A stretch of DNA of 51,934 nucleotides, taken from NCBI GenBank assembly GCA_947475225.1, contig CANJMQ010000023.1, positions 1 through 51,934 of the forward strand, read 5' to 3'. This document shows positions 17,221-24,288 of this stretch, one piece after another. The notes beneath the pieces are model-generated. The model ran no database searches. It had not been told where the DNA came from and worked only from the letters and a program-made list of their open reading frames with translations. Source of the stretch: Bradyrhizobiaceae bacterium (GTDB lineage: Bacteria; Pseudomonadota; Alphaproteobacteria; Rhizobiales; Aestuariivirgaceae). Position 1 is the stretch's first letter; every line of letters starts with the position of its first letter. The position numbers were made by a program, and so were the translations under genes.

Positions 17221-18744
17221 TTATTCGGCGGCAAGCCGCGCGGGCTTGTCAAAATCTTCGGGGAAATGCCTGATGGCGCTCATGACCGGCATGGGCGTGA
17301 GGCCGCCCATGGCGCAGAGCGAACCATCCGTCATGGTCTGGCAGAGGTCGGACAGCAGCTCGAGGTTGGCGTCACGGTCCTCGCCGGCGACGATCTTGTC
17401 GATCACCTCGACGCCGCGCGTCGAGCCGATGCGGCAGGGCGTGCACTTGCCGCAGGATTCGATCGCGCAGAACTCCATGGCGAAGCGCGCCTGTGCCGCC
17501 ATGTCGACGGTCTCGTCGAACACCACGATGCCGCCGTGGCCGACCATGGCCCCTGCTGCGGCGAAGGTCTCGTAGTCCATGGCAAGGTCGAGCTGCGAGG
17601 CCGGAACGTAGGCGCCCAAGGGGCCGCCGACCTGGATGGCGCGGAGCGGCTTGCCGGTAAAAGTGCCGCCGCCGAATGTTTCGACCAGCTCACGCAGCGT
17701 GACGCCGAAGGCCTTCTCGACCAGTCCGCCCTGCTTGATATTCCCGGCGAGCTGGAAGGGCAGCGTGCCGCGCGAGCGGCCCAAGCCGTAATTCTTGTAA
17801 GCAGCCCCGCCCTCGGCGAGGATGAAGGGCACCGCGGCGAAGCTCAGCACGTTGTTGATGACGGTGGGCTTGCCGAACAGGCCTTCGAGCGCCGGGATCG
17901 GCGGCTTGGGGCGCACCGTTCCACGCTTGCCCTCGAGAGATTCGAGCATGGCGGTCTCTTCACCGCAGATGTAGGCGCCCGCACCGCGGCGGACCTCGAG
18001 ATGGAAGCTTTTGTCCGTACCCTGAATATTCGCACCCAGCCACTTTGCGGCGATGGCAGCCGAGACCGCCTCCCTCATGGTTACGATGGCATCAGGGTAT
18101 TCCGAACGGATATAGACATAGCCCTTGGTGGCGCCCACCGCGATGGCGGCAATCGTCATGCCCTCGATCAGCATGAGGGGGTCACCCTCCATCACCATGC
18201 GGTCGGCAAAAGTGCCCGAGTCGCCCTCGTCGGCGTTGCAGCAGATATACTTCTGGTCAGCCCGCGCATCGTGCACGGTCTTCCACTTGATGCCGGTGGG
18301 GAAGCCCGCGCCGCCACGGCCGCGCAGGCCCGACTCGGTGACTTCAGCCACGATGGCACTGCCTGCAAGGCCCAGTGCCTTCTTCAGGCCGGCGAAGCCG
18401 CCGTGCTTCACATAGTCGGCGACCGACACCGGGTCGGTGATGCCGCAGCGCGCAAAGGTGAGGCGCTCCTGATTCTTCAGATAGGGGTGGTCCTCGATGT
18501 TGCCGAGCCGCAGCGTGTGGGCACCTGCGGTGGCAAGGGGGAGCGAGGCGACGTCCTCGACGCTGACCGGGCCATAGGCGATGCGGCCGTCCTTGGTTTC
18601 CACCTCGACGAGGGGCTCGAGGAACAGCAGGCCGCGCGAGCCGTTGCGGATGACCTCATGGCCGAGCTTCGCGAGGGCGGCGGCCACTTCGTCAGCGCCG
18701 ACCGAGCGGGCGGCGGAATCACGGGGAACGAAGACCTTGCTCAT
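17221..18744 (-). CDS. fdsB: NAD-dependent formate dehydrogenase beta subunit (NADH/FMN binding)
   Basis: A 507-residue NuoF/HoxF-like subunit. An N-terminal thioredoxin-like part (VDLPLATAG region at ~50-70) is followed by the FMN/NADH domain with GRGGAGFPTGIKW and RRGAGAYICGEETAMLESLEG. The C-terminal [4Fe-4S] ligands are in ESCGKCTPCRIGSTRG. It accepts electrons from FdsA through its clusters and reduces NAD+. The ATG at 18744 overlaps the fdsG stop as ATGA, indicating translational coupling. Confidence 0.95.
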   Translation of the reverse strand: MSKVFVPRDSAARSVGADEVAAALAKLGHEVIRNGSRGLLFLEPLVEVETKDGRIAYGPVSVEDVASLPLATAGAHTLRLGNIEDHPYLKNQERLTFARCGITDPVSVADYVKHGGFAGLKKALGLAGSAIVAEVTESGLRGRGGAGFPTGIKWKTVHDARADQKYICCNADEGDSGTFADRMVMEGDPLMLIEGMTIAAIAVGATKGYVYIRSEYPDAIVTMREAVSAAIAAKWLGANIQGTDKSFHLEVRRGAGAYICGEETAMLESLEGKRGTVRPKPPIPALEGLFGKPTVINNVLSFAAVPFILAEGGAAYKNYGLGRSRGTLPFQLAGNIKQGGLVEKAFGVTLRELVETFGGGTFTGKPLRAIQVGGPLGAYVPASQLDLAMDYETFAAAGAMVGHGGIVVFDETVDMAAQARFAMEFCAIESCGKCTPCRIGSTRGVEVIDKIVAGEDRDANLELLSDLCQTMTDGSLCAMGGLTPMPVMSAIRHFPEDFDKPARLAAE

Positions 18745-19232
18745 GAGCGGCACTCCGCGACGATCTTTTCGAATTTCTTGGCGTCCACCCGGCCGACCAG
18801 CCTGTCGTCCACCATCACGGCAGGGGACAGCGCGCAATTGCCGAGGCAATAGGCGGCCTCGACCGTGATCGCGCCATCAGCGGTGGTCTGGCCCAGCTTC
18901 ACCTTGAGGAAGCGCTCGATCATGGAGACGAGTTCATTCGCCCCCATCGACTGGCAGGCTTCGGCGCGGCACACCTTGATGACATGGCGGCCTGCCGGCT
19001 CGCGCCGGTAGTCATGATAGAAGGTGACAACCCCGTGCACCTCGGCGCGTGACAGGTTCAGCGCCTTTGCCAGGGCGGGCAAGGCGGCCTCGGGGACAAA
19101 CCCCAAGTGCTCCTGCAGGTCGTGCAGGATTTCCAGCAGCGCGTCAGCGCGGTTGCCGTAGCGGAGGGCGATCTCCCGGGCGGCCGTCGCTTCGCGCGGG
19201 GTGAGATCGAGCAGGGTGTGTTTTCCAGACAT
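18741..19232 (-). CDS. fdsG: NAD-dependent formate dehydrogenase gamma subunit
   Basis: A 163-residue NuoE-like subunit carrying a thioredoxin-fold [2Fe-2S] site; the ligands are in VCRAEACQSMGA and AAYCLGNCALSPAV. The N-terminal helical bundle (LLEILHDLQEHLGFVPEAAL) is typical. I chose the ATG at 19232, which has AAGG just upstream; starts 6 and 12 codons earlier are possible. It is the first subunit gene of the fds operon and overlaps fdsB by four bases. Confidence 0.93.
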   Translation of the reverse strand: MSGKHTLLDLTPREATAAREIALRYGNRADALLEILHDLQEHLGFVPEAALPALAKALNLSRAEVHGVVTFYHDYRREPAGRHVIKVCRAEACQSMGANELVSMIERFLKVKLGQTTADGAITVEAAYCLGNCALSPAVMVDDRLVGRVDAKKFEKIVAECRS

Positions 19233-19295
19233 GTCACCTTCATGGCGCATGCTGCGTGTAAATTCCAATTGACGGATGCTATGGGGTCATAGGGA

Positions 19296-19350
19296 GGGGC
19301 GATGAGGGGGGCTGGTCCTCTCCCGCTGAAGCAGCGGGAGAAGAGGCTTC
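19296..19350. repeat. Palindromic repeat copy C (CTCTCCCGC type)
   Basis: GATGAGGGGGG, then CTCTCCCGCTG-aag-CAGCGGGAGAAGAG, resembles copies A and B and lies between the Cys/His-rich gene and fdsG. It could form an mRNA hairpin that separates expression of the small gene from the fds subunits. Confidence 0.55.
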
Positions 19351-19358
19351 ACAAAGCG

Positions 19359-19571
19359 TTAACCCGCGATCTTCCCCACCACCTGGCTGAGTCCCGCCGC
19401 CATCATGTCCAGCGCGCGGCTGAAGCGGGGGCGGCCCAGTTCCTTTTCCAGCGGGCAGGTGGCGTCGGTGCAGTGATGATCGTCGCGGCAGTGGCCCTCG
19501 GTCTGGCTCAGGGAGACATAGCAATCATGGGTTGCGCAGTGGGCGTGGGTGCCATCGGGGGATGTTTTCAT
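19359..19571 (-). CDS. Small Cys/His-rich protein at head of the fds operon
   Basis: A 70-residue protein I cannot assign to a family. The first 39 residues contain five cysteines (12, 17, 28, 34, 39) and six histidines (9, 11, 15, 27, 32, 33), as in HAHCATHDCYV and GHCRDDHHCTDATC. The rest is an amphipathic tail (RALDMMAAGLSQVVGKIAG). No signal peptide or membrane segment is evident. AGGAG lies ten bases before the ATG at 19571. It is the first gene after lysR, about 127 bases before the fdsG start, and is preceded by an FNR/FixK-type box. Metal or Fe-S binding, perhaps for formate dehydrogenase maturation or redox sensing, is inference. Confidence 0.6.
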   Translation of the reverse strand: MKTSPDGTHAHCATHDCYVSLSQTEGHCRDDHHCTDATCPLEKELGRPRFSRALDMMAAGLSQVVGKIAG

Positions 19572-19621
19572 GGGTTCTGCTCCTGTTGGGAGCAAACTGG
19601 CCGAGGCGGCCTCGTCCGTCC

Positions 19622-19635
19622 TTGACCCGGATCAA
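19622..19635 (-). promoter_or_regulatory. FNR/FixK-type box upstream of the Cys/His-rich gene and fds operon
   Basis: On the minus strand the site reads TTGATCCGGGTCAA, which matches the FNR/FixK consensus TTGAT-N4-ATCAA except for one base. It overlaps the lysR stop codon. Its centre lies about 57 bases upstream of the small gene's ATG, so a class II promoter (box at -41.5) would give a leader of roughly 16 bases. This suggests oxygen-responsive expression of the small gene and perhaps fdsGBA. Confidence 0.55.
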
Positions 19636-20525
19636 GCCTTGAGGCTGCGGGCGGCGGCGAAGAGGGCGGACACCAGCGGCGAGAGCGGCTCGCGCGGCAG
19701 GCCGACGAGGCCGACCTTGTGCTCCAGCTTGGGATTGACCAGCGGGATCGCCCGGACTCCCTCGAGCTTGCCCAGCACGTGGATGAAATAATCCGGCATG
19801 ATGGAGGACAGGCCCATCGACTTGACGGACGCCAGCAGGTTCATGATCGAGTTGGTCTCGAGGCGGGGCGAGGGGTGGGCGTTGGCCACCGCGAAGGCCC
19901 GGTCGATGATGCGGCGGTTCTGCATGTTGGGCGTCAAGAGGCACAGCGGCTCCTGCGCGGCTTCCGTCCAGGTGACGGTGGATCTGTCCGCATACGGAGA
20001 AGATTCGCCGACGAAGAGACAGTAGTGCTCGTCGTAGAGCGCATGCTGCATCAGGCCTTCGACCGGCTCGTTGTCGAGATAGGTGATGCCGACGTCGATT
20101 GCGTGCTCGTGCAGGTTCCTCAGAATTTCCTCCGAGGACTGTGAGAGCACGGTGAACTCGACGCGCGGGTGCTCGCGCTCCATGGCGCGGGTGAGGAGAG
20201 ACACCTTGGGCAGTGCCGAGGGGATGACGCCGAGCACGAGGCGGCCGACGAGCTCGCCATTCTTCGAGCGGATGTTGCCCAGCTCCTGGGTGAGGGACTG
20301 CCAGTTGTCGAGAATGAGATGCGCCCATTTCAGCACGCGCTCGCCCTCAGGCGTCAGTCCGATGTAGCGCTGGTCGCGCTCGACGATGGGAACGCCCAGC
20401 TCCTGCTCAAGCTGGCGAATGCGGCCCGACAGCGTGGGCTGGGTGACGTTGCAGGCCTGTGCCGCACGGGTGAAGTGCTTTTCACGCGCGAGCGCTGCGA
20501 GATACTGGAGCTGGCGGATGTCCAT
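19632..20525 (-). CDS. LysR-type transcriptional regulator of the fds locus
   Basis: A 297-residue LysR protein. The N-terminal winged helix-turn-helix (MDIRQLQYLAALAREKHFTRAAQACNVTQ region, residues 1-60) is followed by a linker helix and the two-lobed effector domain (VGRLVLGVIPSALPKV onward). Regulators of this type lie upstream of fds operons in many alpha- and betaproteobacteria and are thought to respond to formate or C1 status. It points the same way as fds and is divergent from the GTA cluster. A perfect dyad 45-65 bases upstream of its start is a likely autoregulatory site. Confidence 0.9.
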   Translation of the reverse strand: MDIRQLQYLAALAREKHFTRAAQACNVTQPTLSGRIRQLEQELGVPIVERDQRYIGLTPEGERVLKWAHLILDNWQSLTQELGNIRSKNGELVGRLVLGVIPSALPKVSLLTRAMEREHPRVEFTVLSQSSEEILRNLHEHAIDVGITYLDNEPVEGLMQHALYDEHYCLFVGESSPYADRSTVTWTEAAQEPLCLLTPNMQNRRIIDRAFAVANAHPSPRLETNSIMNLLASVKSMGLSSIMPDYFIHVLGKLEGVRAIPLVNPKLEHKVGLVGLPREPLSPLVSALFAAARSLKA

Positions 20526-20569
20526 TGCTGAGGAATAGCCCGGGATGGTGACGGTTCAAGGACAAAAGA

Positions 20570-20590
20570 AAATTCCTCTTTATGGAATTT
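20570..20590. promoter_or_regulatory. LysR-type dyad between lysR and the terminase genes
   Basis: AAATTCC-TCTTTAT-GGAATTT is a perfect 7+7 inverted repeat with a seven-base spacer. It contains the T-N11-A signature of LysR binding sites. It lies upstream of lysR and ends five bases before the -35 hexamer of the plus-strand promoter that reads into the GTA-like cluster. Confidence 0.5.
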
Positions 20591-20595
20591 AGTCC

Positions 20596-20624
20596 TTGAC
20601 AGCGCGCGCTCGCTGGGGTACAAA
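20596..20624 (+). promoter_or_regulatory. Near-consensus sigma-70 promoter for the GTA-like cluster
   Basis: TTGACA (20596-20601) is followed after exactly 17 bases by TACAAA (20619-20624). This is a near-consensus housekeeping promoter. A transcript would start near 20631, about 20 bases before the terminase small subunit start. Confidence 0.6.
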
Positions 20625-20652
20625 GGCGCATACTCCACAAATGGGTGAGGAC

Positions 20653-21237
20653 ATGAGCAGCGACGGTGAACAACCGGCGCCCGCTGCCGTTTGGGCACGG
20701 GTGCGGGAACGATACGAGACTGGCATCGAAGCGGTGACAAGCATCGCGCAGGATGCGGGGATCACGCGGCAGGCGCTGACGGCGCGGGCCCGGATCGAGG
20801 GATGGCGGCTCCGCGGCATGCCGGGCGGCAGTGCCCGGAAGGCGCAAGGCACGCGGGCGACACTCGCCCGCTTCAAGGCGCTGCTGCAGCAGCGGCTCAC
20901 CGAATTCGAGGCCCAGATCGGAACGCTCTCGGCGGAGGCCAGCGCGGCCACCAGCGAGCGCGACATCCGTGCAATGAACACACTGGTCAGAACGCTGGAG
21001 AAGGTTCTTGAACTCGAACGCAAGGAACGCGCCCGGCGCATCGCCAAGCGCAAGCACGACAAGCGCTTCGATGACGCCGAGCGTGAAGCGCTTGCGGAGA
21101 AGCTTATGGGACTGCAGCGGGAAATTCTCGCCGAGCGAGTTCGAACGGATGCTGCGAATAATGACGCAGCGGGAGATGGAGGGGATCAACCGCGACTGGC
21201 GGATGTGGGGGCGACTGGGAAAGCAGCTTCCTCCTGA
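20653..21237 (+). CDS. Terminase small subunit-like protein (GTA/phage)
   Basis: A 194-residue protein placed directly before the large terminase. It has an N-terminal helix-turn-helix-like part (IEAVTSIAQDAGITRQALTARARIEGW) and a long charged central coiled coil (residues ~65-160, TRATLARFKALLQQRLTEFE and onward). Small terminase subunits recognise DNA and regulate packaging. The ATG at 20653 has GTGAGG close upstream; one at 20641 is an alternative. Its 3' end overlaps the terminase large subunit frame by at least 89 bases, so one of the two ends is probably shorter than drawn. Confidence 0.65.
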   Translation: MSSDGEQPAPAAVWARVRERYETGIEAVTSIAQDAGITRQALTARARIEGWRLRGMPGGSARKAQGTRATLARFKALLQQRLTEFEAQIGTLSAEASAATSERDIRAMNTLVRTLEKVLELERKERARRIAKRKHDKRFDDAEREALAEKLMGLQREILAERVRTDAANNDAAGDGGDQPRLADVGATGKAASS

Positions 21238-22411
21238 ACAACACGACTGGCGCAGCTGGCTGATCCTCGGCGGGCGCGGTGCGGGCAAGACCCGCGCCGG
21301 GGCCGAATGGGTGAAGGCGCAGGCGCTGGGCGATTGGACGCATGGCGAGCGAACGGCACGGCGCATCGCCATCGTCGGACCGACCCTCGAACAGGCGCGC
21401 AGCGTGATGATCGAGGGAAAGTCCGGGCTGCTCTCTGTCCACATGGAAGCGGAGCGGCCTCTCTATGAGCCGTCGAAGCGGCTGGTGACGTGGCACAATG
21501 GCGCCATTGCCCAGATCTTCTCGGCGGATGAGCCGGAGAGCTTGCGCGGGCCGCAGTTCGACGCGGCCTGGTGCGATGAGCTGGCGAAATGGCGGCTGGG
21601 CGAACAGGCCTGGGACATGCTGGCCTTTGCGCTGCGGCTTGGCGAGGCCCCGCGTGCGGTGATCACCACGACGCCGCGGCCCGTGCCGCTGGTGAAAAGG
21701 TTGCTCGGCGACCCCGCCACGGCGGTGACGCGCACGGCCACCTTCGACAATGCCACCAACCTGGCGAAGAGCTTCATCGCCGACGTGACCGAGCGTTACG
21801 GCGGAACGAGGCTCGGCCGGCAGGAACTGAACGGAGAGCTGATTGATGACGACCCGGACGCGCTGTTCCGCCGCGCCATCATCGAAGGAGGCCGGGTGAA
21901 GGCGGCGCCTGAGTTGACGCGCGTGGTGGTGGCGGTGGACCCGCCGGCGAGCCACGGAAAGAAGGCAAATGCCTGCGGCATCGTCTGCGTGGGGTTGGGC
22001 ATTGATGGTGTTGCCTACGTGCTGGACGATCATTCGCTGGAACGGGCCAAGCCCATCCAGTGGGCCGAGCGCGCGGTCGCCTTGTATCACGCGCGCAAAG
22101 CCAGCCGCGTGGTGGCGGAGGTGAACCAGGGTGGCGCCATGGTCGAAGCGGTGATGCGCGAGGTGGACGGGACACTCTCCTTCCGCGCCGTGCATGCAAC
22201 GCGTGGGAAACATGCAAGGGCGGAGCCGGTGGCGGCTTTGTATGAACAGGGCCGGGTGCGGCACGTGGGTGCGTTTCCGGAACTCGAAGACGAGATGTGC
22301 AGCGCGCTGGGCGAGGGGATGAAGAGTCCCGACCGGCTCGATGCGCTGGTGTGGGCGGTGAGCGAGCTGATGCTGCGGCGACGGGCGGAGCCAAGAGTGA
22401 GGACGCTCTAA
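21149..22411 (+). CDS. Terminase large subunit (GTA/phage DNA packaging ATPase)
   Basis: The ATPase domain carries Walker A GGRGAGKTRAG at residues 41-51 and a Walker B-like AAWCDELAKW. The C-terminal nuclease domain begins at VVVAVDPPASHGK and includes VVAEVNQGGAMVEAVMRE. The length of 420 residues is close to that of GTA terminases. The start is uncertain: 21149, 21161 and two further upstream ATGs (21008, 21071) are open, and residues before Walker A (DWRMWGRLGKQLPPEQHDW) look conserved, supporting a start at or before 21161. In GTAs this enzyme packages random host DNA by the headful mechanism. Confidence 0.9.
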   Translation: MLRIMTQREMEGINRDWRMWGRLGKQLPPEQHDWRSWLILGGRGAGKTRAGAEWVKAQALGDWTHGERTARRIAIVGPTLEQARSVMIEGKSGLLSVHMEAERPLYEPSKRLVTWHNGAIAQIFSADEPESLRGPQFDAAWCDELAKWRLGEQAWDMLAFALRLGEAPRAVITTTPRPVPLVKRLLGDPATAVTRTATFDNATNLAKSFIADVTERYGGTRLGRQELNGELIDDDPDALFRRAIIEGGRVKAAPELTRVVVAVDPPASHGKKANACGIVCVGLGIDGVAYVLDDHSLERAKPIQWAERAVALYHARKASRVVAEVNQGGAMVEAVMREVDGTLSFRAVHATRGKHARAEPVAALYEQGRVRHVGAFPELEDEMCSALGEGMKSPDRLDALVWAVSELMLRRRAEPRVRTL

Positions 22412-22428
22412 TGTCTTTCCCATGGTGG

Positions 22429-22513
22429 CGTCACCCCGGCGAAGGCCGGGGTCCCGCTTTGGGCGCCTGCGATGTCGAAGGACAGTGGGATCCCGGCCTT
22501 CTCCGGGATGACG
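22429..22513. repeat. Palindromic repeat R2 (CCCCGGCGAA-CCGGGG type), upstream of portal gene
   Basis: The 85-base element runs from CGTCACCCCGGCGAAGGCCGGGG to CCCGGCCTTCTCCGGGATGACG, so two hairpins face each other and the ends are inverted repeats. Its central part has diverged from copies R4 and R5. It fills almost the entire gap between terL and the portal gene. Confidence 0.8.
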
Positions 22514-22534
22514 TCAATTTATCGAGGGTTTGTC

Positions 22535-23668
22535 ATGTTTGAGACAGTAAGACGCTTCTTCGTGGGCCAAACCAAGCGCTCCGCCACCGCGCCCCTGATT
22601 GCGCTGCATCAGGCCGGGCGGCCGCAGTGGACGCCGCGCAATTATGCGGCCCTGGCGCGGGAGGGGTTTGCCTCCAATGCCATCGGCTATCGCGCCGTCC
22701 GGATGATCGCGGAGGCGGCGGGCTCACTGCCCTGGCTGCTCTATGACGGTGACCGCGAGATCGACGCGCATCCGCTGCTGGCGTTGTTGAAGAAGCCCAA
22801 CCCGGGGCAGCCGGGGCGCGAGTTCGGCGAGCAGCTCTATGGCTTCCTGCTGGTGGCGGGCAATGCCTATGTGGAAAAAGTGGAGATCGACGGGCGCCCG
22901 CGTGAGCTGCATGCGCTCAGGCCCGATCGGGTGAAGGCAGTGGCCTCCGGCAACGGTTGGGCGGAGGCCTATGATTATTCCGTCAACGGACAATCGGTGC
23001 GGATGCCGCGCGACAATGTTCTGCAGCTCCGCCTGTTCAACCCGCTGAACGACCACTACGGCATGTCGCCGCTGGAAGCCGCGCAGCGTGCCATCGACAC
23101 GCACAATGCAGCAAGCGGATGGAACAAGGCGATGCTGGATAATTCGGCACGGCCCTCGGGCGCGCTGGTCTATGCGGCGGCGGATGGGCATCTGACCACT
23201 GAGCAGTTCGAGCGGCTGAAGAATGAGCTGGAGGAGAGCTACCAGGGCTCGGCCAATGCCGGTCGGCCGATGGTGCTGGAAGGCGGGCTCGACTGGAAGG
23301 AGATGGGCTACAGCCCCAAGGACATGGAATACAGCGCGGCCAAGGATGGCGCGGCGCGCGAGATCGCGCTGGCCTTCGGCGTGCCGCCGATGCTGCTGGG
23401 CATTCCCGGCGACAACACGTTTGCCAATTTCATGGAGGCAAACCGCAGCTTCTGGCGGCAGACGGTGCTGCCCATGGCCAGCCGCATGGCCGAGGCGATG
23501 ACGGGGTTTCTCTGTGAGGGACGTTTGCGACTGGCACATGACCTCGACCAGGTGGAGGCGCTGGCCGCCGACCGCGAGGCACTGTGGGCACGGGTGGGCA
23601 CGGCGGCATTTTTGACTGACGACGAGAAGCGGGCGGCGGTGGGGTATGGGGCGATGCCCGCCCAATAG
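22535..23668 (+). CDS. HK97-family portal protein
   Basis: A 377-residue phage portal protein of HK97 type (gp3). Typical parts are AIGYRAVRMIAEAAGSLPWLLYD, the PLLALLKKPNPGQPG turn, GNAYVEKVEIDG and the wing-clip region FGVPPMLLGIPGDNTFANFMEANRSF. Portals form the dodecameric ring at the capsid vertex through which DNA is packaged and the tail attached. The ATG at 22535 follows GAGGG and removes 21 repeat-derived residues present in a longer frame. The gene is bracketed by palindromic repeats R2 and R3. Confidence 0.93.
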   Translation: MFETVRRFFVGQTKRSATAPLIALHQAGRPQWTPRNYAALAREGFASNAIGYRAVRMIAEAAGSLPWLLYDGDREIDAHPLLALLKKPNPGQPGREFGEQLYGFLLVAGNAYVEKVEIDGRPRELHALRPDRVKAVASGNGWAEAYDYSVNGQSVRMPRDNVLQLRLFNPLNDHYGMSPLEAAQRAIDTHNAASGWNKAMLDNSARPSGALVYAAADGHLTTEQFERLKNELEESYQGSANAGRPMVLEGGLDWKEMGYSPKDMEYSAAKDGAAREIALAFGVPPMLLGIPGDNTFANFMEANRSFWRQTVLPMASRMAEAMTGFLCEGRLRLAHDLDQVEALAADREALWARVGTAAFLTDDEKRAAVGYGAMPAQ

Positions 23669-23687
23669 TTCCTCATCCCTTTCGTTC

Positions 23688-23768
23688 CGTCATCCCGGCG
23701 AAAGCCGGGACCCCGCTTTCCGCGGGGTTGATGCCCAAAGCTCGGCCCCGGCTTTCGCCGGGGTGACG
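23688..23768. repeat. Palindromic repeat R3, downstream of portal gene
   Basis: An 81-base element from CGTCATCCCGGCGAAAGCCGGGA to CCCCGGCTTTCGCCGGGGTGACG, with an extra inner CCCCGC-tttcc-GCGGGG stem. The outer arms are near-perfect inverted repeats of more than 20 bases. It begins 20 bases after the portal stop and ends 29 bases before the protease start. Confidence 0.85.
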
Positions 23769-23796
23769 GCAGAAAAGTGAATTTGGAGAAATCAAA

Positions 23797-24288
23797 ATGC
23801 AAACCCGCCGGGAGATGAGCCGGCTGGGGCGGCCGTTGTGTGCCTGCTCCGGCTCGGGCGTGTTCGTGGGCTATGCGAGCCTGTTCGGCGAGCGGGACCA
23901 GTCGGGCGACGTGGTGATGCCCGGCGCCTTCGCGGCCTCGCTGAAAAAGCGCCGCGCTGGCGATGTGCGCATGCTGTTCCAGCATGACGCCGCCGAACCG
24001 GTGGGCACCTGGGTGGACCTGCACGAGACGCCGAAGGGCCTGCATGTGACGGGCAGGCTGGACCGCAACGTGCAGCGCGGGCGCGAGCTGTTCTCGCTCT
24101 TGGAATGCAGGGGGCTCGACGGGCTGTCCATCGGTTTCAGGACGGTGCGGGCGCGGCGTGACAGGGCGAGCGCGTCACGGCTTTTGACCGAGATCGACCT
24201 CTGGGAAATTTCGCTGGTGACCTTCCCGATGCTCGCAGGAGCACGGGTGACCGGCATCACGTGTGTTGCAAACAGAAAGGGCAAGTGA
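23797..24288 (+). CDS. HK97-family prohead protease
   Basis: A 163-residue capsid maturation protease. It has GVFVGYASLFGERDQSGDVV and PGAFAASLKK near the N-terminus, the candidate catalytic H63 (LFQHDAAEPVGTW) and S111 (RGLDGLSIGFRT), followed by LWEISLVTFPM. It processes the scaffold-like N-terminus of the major capsid protein. GGAG precedes the ATG, which has its own ribosome-binding site after repeat R3. The capsid gene starts immediately after its stop. Confidence 0.92.
   Translation: MQTRREMSRLGRPLCACSGSGVFVGYASLFGERDQSGDVVMPGAFAASLKKRRAGDVRMLFQHDAAEPVGTWVDLHETPKGLHVTGRLDRNVQRGRELFSLLECRGLDGLSIGFRTVRARRDRASASRLLTEIDLWEISLVTFPMLAGARVTGITCVANRKGK

Noticed and set aside
22429..22513. Palindromes R2-R5 as a CRISPR array
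   Set aside because: They are isolated, 80-86 bases long, internally symmetric and separated by genes, with no regular spacers.
22472..22534. N-terminal extension of the portal protein
   Set aside because: The extra residues are encoded by repeat R2, and a good start with GAGGG exists at 22535.
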